This document shows, in pieces, positions 58,120-64,000 of a DNA stretch of 64,000 nt. Below the pieces are notes generated by a model that worked only from the letters and a program-made list of their open reading frames with translations, made no database searches and was not told the origin of the DNA. A program made the position numbers and the translations under genes. Location: the NCBI GenBank assembly GCA_013299045.1, contig JAAFJX010000001.1, forward strand, positions 186,001-250,000, in the 5' to 3' direction. Positions within the stretch are counted from its first letter, which is position 1. The number at the start of each line of letters is the position of its first letter. The DNA is from Cytophagales bacterium (GTDB lineage Bacteria; Bacteroidota; Bacteroidia; Cytophagales; Bernardetiaceae).

Positions 58120-60693
58120 TTACTCTTCGTTATTGCTAGCTGTAGCGTCCTCTGCGTCGTCATTTTCAGGCTCATTGAGCGTATCGTCTGCCGGCAGCAC
58201 GTCCTCCACATCTGGTATATGCACTTCCTGCTCCTCGTCGCGCTCTACTTTTGCTACCGAACTAATGGCATCTTCGCCGCCAATACGTACAAGGCGTACA
58301 CCTTGCGTAGCCCTGCCCATCACGCGCAAATCGGCAATGTGCAAGCGTATCATAATGCCTGATTTTTTGACAATCATCAAGTCGTCCTTATCGTTTACGT
58401 CCATGATATTGACCAAAAAACCTGTTTTTTCGGTAACAGACATGGTCTTAACGCCTTTTCCACCTCTGTTTGTAATCCGATAATCTTCAATGTCTGAGCG
58501 TTTGCCATAGCCTTTTTCAGATACCACCAAAAGTTCGGCTGGGCTTTGCGAATCAATGGAGGTACAAACTATACCGACCACCTCATCTTGCTCGTTTGCC
58601 AAAGTAACACCACGCACACCCGACGCACTACGGCCAGTTGGGCGTACCAGTTCTTCATGAAACCTAATAGCCCGTCCAGAGCGCAAGGCCATGATGATGT
58701 TGCAGTTTCCATCTGTAAGTTTAACGTCCAGCAAGCAGTCGTCTTCATTGATGCCCAGTGCCAGAATACCGTTAGAACGCGGCCGTGAGTAGGCTTCAAG
58801 GCTGGTTTTTTTGATAGTCCCTTTTTTGGTACAGAACACCAAGAAGTTGTTGTTAATGTAGTCCGTATCAGTAAGGGTTTTTATGTTGATGACCGCCCTT
58901 ACGCTCTCACCGGGCTGAATGGCTATGAGGTTTTGGAGTGGCTTACCTTTGGAAGCTTTAGTTCCCTCTGGTATTTCATAAACTTTGAGCCAATAAAGAC
59001 GGCCTGGGTCGGTAAAAATAAGAACGTAGTTGTGGTTAGATGCCCCAAAAATATGCGCGGTATAATCATCTACCTTTGACGTAACACCTTTAGAGCCACG
59101 CCCACCACGTCCTTGTGCTTTGTATTCTGCCAGCGGGGTTCGTTTAATGTAACCTTCATTGGAGATGGTGATAATCATTTGGTCATCTGCAATGAGGTCT
59201 TCAATAAGGATTTCGCCGTCGTGCTCTTCTATAGCTGTGCGGCGCTTATCGCCGTACTTGGCTTTAATTTCAACGAGTTCGTCTCGGATAACACCCATAC
59301 GCAAGGACTCATCGGCCAAAAGGCTTTGCAAGTACGTAATAGTGGTCATTAATTCGTTGTATTCGTTCTGGAGTTTGTCGCGTTCAAGGCCAGTGAGGCG
59401 CTGCAAACGCATTTCCAGAACGGCTTTGGCTTGTACTTCCGAAAAACCAAAGGTGGTTATCAAGCCTTCTCGCGCCTCATTTGTATTTGGCGAAGCCTTA
59501 ATGAGCGCAATGATTTCGTCAATGTGGTCTAGGGCTTTGAGCAAACCCGAAAGAATGTGGGCTTTTTTCTCGGCTTCGGCCAAATCGTACTGTGTTCGTC
59601 GCACTACCACTTCGTGGCGGTGTTGTACAAAGTACTTTATCATTTCCTTCAAGTTCAGGGTCATGGGACGGCCTTTGACCAGCGCCACATTGTTTACACC
59701 AAAAGTTACTTGGAGGGAGGTATTTTTAAACAGAGTATTGATAATGACATTTGGAATGGCATCGCGTTTGAGTTCATACACAATACGCATACCTTCACGG
59801 TCAGACTCATCGCGAATTGTAGAAATACCCTCAATTTTCTTTTCATTGACCAACTGGGCTGTTTTTTCAATCAAAACTGCTTTATTGACTTGGTAAGGTA
59901 ATTCTGTTACCACAATGCGTTCACGGCCTGGGTGCTCGTCGTCTGGCTCGAGTTCTACTTTGGCACGAATCGTTATTTTGCCGCGCCCAGTAAAAAAGGC
60001 TTGTTTTACGCCCGCTGTGCCATAAATAATGCCGCCAGTAGGAAAGTCTGGCGCGGATACAAAGTACATCAGCTCCTGAATAGTAATATCCGGATTGTTG
60101 ATGTAGGCCACCACGCCGTCCACAATTTCAGAAAGGTTGTGCGGGGGCATATTTGTGGCCATACCTACCGCAATACCAGAGCTACCATTGACCAGTAGAT
60201 TAGGTATTTTGGAAGGCAAAACCAAAGGTTCTTGGAGCGAGTCATCAAAGTTTGGCCCAAAATCCACTACGTTTTTGTCAATATCAGCCAGCATTTCTTC
60301 TGCCATGCGCGTCAGACGGGCTTCTGTATAACGCATAGCGGCTGGGTTATCTCCGTCCACGGAACCGTAGTTGCCTTGGCCGTCTACCATGGGGTAACGC
60401 AAAGACCACTCCTGCGCCATACGCACCATCGTATCGTAAACGGCGGTGTCGCCGTGTGGGTGGTATTTACCCAATACTTCACCCACAATACGGGCAGATT
60501 TCTTGAACGGTTTATTGTGCAAAACACCCAAGTCAGACATACCGTACAGGATACGCCGGTGTACAGGCTTAAGGCCGTCGCGAACGTCTGGCAGCGCACG
60601 CGACACAATGACCGACATAGAATAGTCTATGTAGGCTACTTTCATTTCATCTTCAATCGTTACATTGATGATATTGCCATTATTATCGCTCAT
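58120..60693 (-). CDS. gyrA: DNA gyrase subunit A
   Basis: 857 residues, normal length. With GyrB it introduces negative supercoils. Seen: [48 protein letters not shown] (resistance-determining region), the catalytic Tyr in [38 protein letters not shown], and the C-terminal beta-pinwheel with the gyrase box [10 protein letters not shown]. The position of E. coli Ser83 is Thr here, a natural variant in many bacteria. The tail is very acidic (about 815-857). A terminator follows. It is not beside gyrB. Confidence 0.97.
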   Translation of the reverse strand: MSDNNGNIINVTIEDEMKVAYIDYSMSVIVSRALPDVRDGLKPVHRRILYGMSDLGVLHNKPFKKSARIVGEVLGKYHPHGDTAVYDTMVRMAQEWSLRYPMVDGQGNYGSVDGDNPAAMRYTEARLTRMAEEMLADIDKNVVDFGPNFDDSLQEPLVLPSKIPNLLVNGSSGIAVGMATNMPPHNLSEIVDGVVAYINNPDITIQELMYFVSAPDFPTGGIIYGTAGVKQAFFTGRGKITIRAKVELEPDDEHPGRERIVVTELPYQVNKAVLIEKTAQLVNEKKIEGISTIRDESDREGMRIVYELKRDAIPNVIINTLFKNTSLQVTFGVNNVALVKGRPMTLNLKEMIKYFVQHRHEVVVRRTQYDLAEAEKKAHILSGLLKALDHIDEIIALIKASPNTNEAREGLITTFGFSEVQAKAVLEMRLQRLTGLERDKLQNEYNELMTTITYLQSLLADESLRMGVIRDELVEIKAKYGDKRRTAIEEHDGEILIEDLIADDQMIITISNEGYIKRTPLAEYKAQGRGGRGSKGVTSKVDDYTAHIFGASNHNYVLIFTDPGRLYWLKVYEIPEGTKASKGKPLQNLIAIQPGESVRAVINIKTLTDTDYINNNFLVFCTKKGTIKKTSLEAYSRPRSNGILALGINEDDCLLDVKLTDGNCNIIMALRSGRAIRFHEELVRPTGRSASGVRGVTLANEQDEVVGIVCTSIDSQSPAELLVVSEKGYGKRSDIEDYRITNRGGKGVKTMSVTEKTGFLVNIMDVNDKDDLMIVKKSGIMIRLHIADLRVMGRATQGVRLVRIGGEDAISSVAKVERDEEQEVHIPDVEDVLPADDTLNEPENDDAEDATASNNEE

Positions 60694-61121
60694 AAAAATT
60701 TATTCTGAGGAGGTTCAGACCGACTTCGGTTAGAATTAGGCCGCAAGTTAAGAAATATTTGCTAGAAATAAAAAAAAACAGTTGAACTCAAGTAGATAAG
60801 TACAAGGTACAGCCTTGAATTGATGGTTTTTGTAAATAAAAACCTGAACCGAGGCCGCTGTAGTTCTATCAGTTGTATTTTTTTGTACATGATTAGTAAT
60901 TAAATAGTTGCTCCTAAAGCAAATAAATCATATTAATCAATTGATGTGCTCGTTCTTGTGCAGACTTTTTAAGGGACGACCAAATAAAATAGTGTTGTTG
61001 AGTCCAATCTTTCAAAATGAGAGCAGCCCATGTATTGGTACTGTAGGCATAGCTAGAATGGTACTATGTAAATCAATAAGAGGTTTCATCTATGGCATTT
61101 ACTCCTCGAGCGCCGTACGCT
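60694..61121. other. Intergenic region with repeat fragment R8
   Basis: No gene is seen; R8 lies in the middle. The remaining sequence shows no clear hairpin. Confidence 0.5.
60912..60981 (-). mobile_element. Repeat R8: type-2 left-arm fragment, reverse orientation
   Basis: It ends in ACTTTTTAAGGGACGACC (terminal repeat, last base changed). Reading leftward, TGCACAAGAACGAGCACATC and TTGATTAATATGATTTATTT match the type-2 arm of R3 and R5. The match ends near 60912, so only the outer 70 bp remain. Confidence 0.7.
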
Positions 61122-61153
61122 ATTGTTTTTAAACGGCATAGGTTTTACATTTG
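61122..61153 (+). promoter_or_regulatory. Promoter of the AsmA-family gene
   Basis: ATTG (61122-61125), a 20-bp spacer and TACATTTG (61146-61153) fit the lineage consensus with one mismatch. The ATG at 61193 is 39 nt downstream. Confidence 0.6.
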
Positions 61154-61192
61154 TGGCTTATCGTTTGGATTTTCCTAAACTTTTTTAAACCA

Positions 61193-64000
61193 ATGACAAA
61201 AAAGGGTTATTATTACTTATCAGGTGGCTTTTTAGCGGTCTTGTTGCTACTCTGGCTTGCTCCTAAGTTTCTGGCAGGAACAGCCAAAGAAAAGGTTATG
61301 CAGAGTGCTGAAAAGTATATCAATGCCAAACTCTCATTCAAAGAGATAGATGTATCGCTGCTAGCAAATTTTCCACTTCTTGAAGTTGAGCTGTCTGATT
61401 TTGAGCTACTTAATAAAGCGCCTTTTGAGGGCGATACGCTCATTTATGCCCGGTCTTTCAGTGTTAGTGTGGACGTATGGAGCGTGTTTTCAGACGAAAT
61501 TACTGTCAAGAGCATTGCTATCAAGCAACCGCGCGTTTATTTGCGGGTACAAAAAGATGGTAAAGCCAATTATGACATTGCTATTGAAGACAGCAACCAG
61601 CCCATTACTGAAGAGAGCGAAAGTACAACCAAAATCGCCCTTGATTCTTGGCTTATAGAAGAGGGTACAATTCGCTATTCCGATGCTTCTTTACCCTGCT
61701 GGGCGGTTCTTACAGGTGTTCATCACGAAGGCTCAGGCGAGCTTGATGCAGAAATATTTGACCTCGAAACCCAAACAAATGTCAATAGCCTAAGTTTGAA
61801 CTACAACAATGTATCTTATTTTAACAACAACAAACTGAATGCAAATGTGGTAATGGACATGAACATGGCCACATCTACCTTCAAATTCAAAGAAAATACT
61901 ATCAAAATCAATGATTTTGCTTTTGGTTTTGAGGGGCTTTTTAGTATGCCAGCTAGCGGTGGTTTTGATATGAACGTTAGCTACAGAGCCGCTGAAGGCA
62001 GTTTTAAAAACTTGCTGTCATTAATTCCTGCCGTTTTTATGAAAGGTTATGAAAACATCAAAACAAGTGGTTCTTTGGCCTTTAGTGGGTTTGTTAAAGG
62101 GCTTTATGATGATACCAAAGGTAAAATGCCTGCATTCAGTCTTAAGCTGGCGGTCAAAGATGGTTTTTTTCAGTACCCTGACCTACCCTCGGCAGTACAA
62201 GGCGTGCAAATGAACATGAGCGTTGATAATACTGATGGCAATTTAGAAAATACCGTCCTTGATGTTCAGCAATTTTCACTTAGGCTTGGTAGCAATCCGA
62301 TTAGTGGCAAAGTACGTGTAAAAGGGCTTACTGACTATTTTATAGATGCAGACATTAATGCGCGTGTGGACTTAGCCGAACTGAAATCTATGTTCCCAAT
62401 GGATAGTTTAGATATGAAAGGCATTTTTAGCGCCAACGTGAAGGCCAACGGACTCTACAGCGAAGCCAAGAGCATTGTTCCAAGTATCAATGCCCACGCC
62501 ACATTAGAAAAGGGCTACCTCAAATCATTGGCTTATCCTATTCCTATGGAAAACATTGAATTGAAAGCCACTGCCCTAAACACAAGTGGTAAAATGCCTG
62601 ATACCGCAATCAAGCTAGAAAAATTGACGCTTTTGGTGGACAAAAATCCCTTTGAAATTGCTGGCTCGGTGGTCAATCTGGACGATTACACCTACGACCT
62701 CAAAATTAAAGGGCTGTTGGATTTGGGCAAAATAACTAAGATTTATCCTATCGAAAACACCACTATTACTGGCCAAATGGCTATGGATTTGGTTACAAAA
62801 GGCAAAATGTCGGACATTGAAGCCTCAAAGTATGACAAGCTACCTACCAGCGGGCAAATGAAGCTGAGCAGTTTTAAATATCTTTCTAAAGATTTTCCGC
62901 AAGGGTTTATTGTTAGTCAATCTAGCATTAGTTTTACCCCAGAGAGATTGATAATCCATTCTTTTAGTGGAATGCTGGGCAAAAGCGATTTGAATCTTAA
63001 AGGGCACTTACAGAATTATCTGGGCTATGGCTTTCATGCGGCAGGACTAAAAGAAACACCCGAAATACTCGTCGGGAATTTATCCATGAATGGCAAAAAA
63101 TTCGATGCCAACGAATGGCTTGAGGAAGAAGAAACCCCAAACCCCGCCGATGAAGAGCCGCTGACTGTATTTGAAGTGCCTAAAGATGTGGACTTTACGA
63201 TAGCTGCCAGCATCGATGAAGTCTTGTATGATAACCTCACGCTAAAAGACCTCAACGGAACACTACTCGTTAAGAATGGGACTATTCGTATGAATAACCT
63301 GATTTTCAATACTTTAGGCGGAACTATTCGTACTTCTGGTCTTTACGACAGCCGCAATGTAGCCAAGCCTTTGTTTGATTTTGACCTGGACGTATTGAAT
63401 ATGGGCTTAGGGCTTGCTGCCCAGAACTTCAACACCGTGCAAACCTTTGCGCCTATTGCCAAAAGTGTAGATGGCGACTTCACAACACAGTTTAAAATGA
63501 AAGGCGTACTTGGCCAAGACATGATGCCTAACTTGATGACAATCACAGGCGGTGGCAATGCGCTTCTTAAAAGTGCGGCCTTCAAACAAGACCCACTCAT
63601 GAAAAGTATTGTAGCACAAACTGGGCTTAAACAATTAGAAAATAGCGTCTTGAAAGATGTTGCTATGAAGCTCAGCATACGTGAAGGGCGAATGCACGTA
63701 GCGCCCTACTCCTTTGCCCTAGGCGAGTGTGTGGCGGGTGTGGAGGGCAGCACAGGCGCTGATGGCAGCATAGACTATAAAATGATGATGCTTGTGCCTA
63801 AAAGTCTTATGGCAAATAAGATACAAGAATGGTTTGGTTTAGATGTTTCAAAGGCACAGTTAGAGCATTTGGATTTAAATTTCGCATTAAAGGGCACTTA
63901 TGCCCAGCCTAAAATCACTTTTGATAAGGCTCTTTTGCAAAATCAAATCAAGGCTGCCATCAAGGCTGAAATCAAACAAGAAGTTACTGAGCAGGGTAAA
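61193..64000 (+). CDS. AsmA-family membrane-anchored protein, runs off window
   Basis: 936 codons are visible with no stop; the gene continues past 64000. The N-terminus has one signal-anchor helix (GGFLAVLLLLWLAPKFL) followed by VMQSAEKYINAKLSFKEIDVSLLANFP, the AsmA start pattern (a 'long-helix, then LSFKxIxxxLxxxFP' arrangement). The body has the repeated beta-strand units with 'VxGxxxNLxD' and 'xxLxGxVxNL' patterns of bridge-like lipid-transfer proteins (for example VKSIAIKQPRVYLRVQKDGK and KIKGLLDLGKI). AsmA-type proteins are thought to carry phospholipids across the periplasm or affect outer-membrane assembly. The start is fixed by the promoter and helix. Confidence 0.88.
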   Translation, partial: MTKKGYYYLSGGFLAVLLLLWLAPKFLAGTAKEKVMQSAEKYINAKLSFKEIDVSLLANFPLLEVELSDFELLNKAPFEGDTLIYARSFSVSVDVWSVFSDEITVKSIAIKQPRVYLRVQKDGKANYDIAIEDSNQPITEESESTTKIALDSWLIEEGTIRYSDASLPCWAVLTGVHHEGSGELDAEIFDLETQTNVNSLSLNYNNVSYFNNNKLNANVVMDMNMATSTFKFKENTIKINDFAFGFEGLFSMPASGGFDMNVSYRAAEGSFKNLLSLIPAVFMKGYENIKTSGSLAFSGFVKGLYDDTKGKMPAFSLKLAVKDGFFQYPDLPSAVQGVQMNMSVDNTDGNLENTVLDVQQFSLRLGSNPISGKVRVKGLTDYFIDADINARVDLAELKSMFPMDSLDMKGIFSANVKANGLYSEAKSIVPSINAHATLEKGYLKSLAYPIPMENIELKATALNTSGKMPDTAIKLEKLTLLVDKNPFEIAGSVVNLDDYTYDLKIKGLLDLGKITKIYPIENTTITGQMAMDLVTKGKMSDIEASKYDKLPTSGQMKLSSFKYLSKDFPQGFIVSQSSISFTPERLIIHSFSGMLGKSDLNLKGHLQNYLGYGFHAAGLKETPEILVGNLSMNGKKFDANEWLEEEETPNPADEEPLTVFEVPKDVDFTIAASIDEVLYDNLTLKDLNGTLLVKNGTIRMNNLIFNTLGGTIRTSGLYDSRNVAKPLFDFDLDVLNMGLGLAAQNFNTVQTFAPIAKSVDGDFTTQFKMKGVLGQDMMPNLMTITGGGNALLKSAAFKQDPLMKSIVAQTGLKQLENSVLKDVAMKLSIREGRMHVAPYSFALGECVAGVEGSTGADGSIDYKMMMLVPKSLMANKIQEWFGLDVSKAQLEHLDLNFALKGTYAQPKITFDKALLQNQIKAAIKAEIKQEVTEQGK

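Noticed and set aside
60400-60480. Thr at the GyrA position of E. coli Ser83 as a drug-resistance mutation
   Set aside because: Thr is a common natural residue there in other bacteria. Without strain comparison it is not evidence of resistance.

Overview
The window looks like chromosomal DNA of a Bacteroidota bacterium, most likely a cytophaga-like (gliding-type) lineage. The evidence is Bacteroidota-type promoters (TTTG, about 19-20 bp, TAnnTTTG) ahead of many genes; two TonB-dependent receptors; a 2504-residue lamin-tail/Ig-repeat surface protein with a Bacteroidota-style C-terminal sorting domain; a DUF2795 protein; an AccD and a Tgt that have lost their zinc cysteines; a TPR sensor with a cytoplasmic helix-turn-helix; and phosphosulfolactate genes (comA, comB). 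No species name is claimed. I found no rRNA, tRNA, CRISPR array, prophage or intact transposase gene.

Layout. 1-8.1 kb: edge fragment of a DUF898 membrane protein, a small outer-membrane barrel, a serine hydrolase lipoprotein, secreted unknowns, purQ, pcm and lplA. 8.3-10.4 kb: a TonB-dependent receptor with a near-consensus promoter. 10.7-14.6 kb: DUF2795, DUF58, a compositionally chimeric secreted protein and an acyl-CoA carboxylase beta chain. 14.7-24.1 kb: accessory-looking region with three copies of a mobile repeat, small unknown genes, a PhaE/phasin-like protein, an amidase, a two-domain 3-hydroxyacyl-CoA dehydrogenase and a TPR regulator. 24.1-30.6 kb: M28 peptidase, glycosyltransferase, lipoproteins, ABM protein, murC and a Nudix hydrolase. 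30.6-38.1 kb: the giant surface protein. 38.2-45.5 kb: more repeat copies, SUMF1-like protein, flavin reductase, a PDZ-alpha/beta hydrolase and DUF4846. 45.5-49.9 kb: threonine aldolase, a lipoprotein, and a TonB-dependent receptor under a TPP riboswitch. 50.3-60.7 kb: parE-tgt, rfaE2 with a degenerate CHAT protein, comA-comB-accD, and gyrA. 61.2-64 kb: an AsmA-family protein running off the edge.

The most distinctive non-coding content is a family of about 0.4-0.47 kb repeats (eight copies or fragments, called R1-R8 here). Intact copies have 15-bp perfect terminal inverted repeats (AGTCGTCCCTTAAAA), and one has a clean 4-bp target duplication (ATTT). The core holds nested hairpins, there are two interchangeable left arms, and two hybrid copies lie in opposite orientation around an 8-kb segment. 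It behaves like a MITE whose autonomous parent is not in the window.

Functional themes: cell envelope (murC, rfaE2, amidase, AsmA, TonB receptors, giant adhesin-like protein); lipid and acyl-CoA metabolism (accD, acyl-CoA carboxylase, hydroxyacyl-CoA dehydrogenase, PhaE-like); a likely sulfolactate/sulfopyruvate branch that may feed sulfonolipids; thiamin acquisition; and DNA topology (parE, gyrA).
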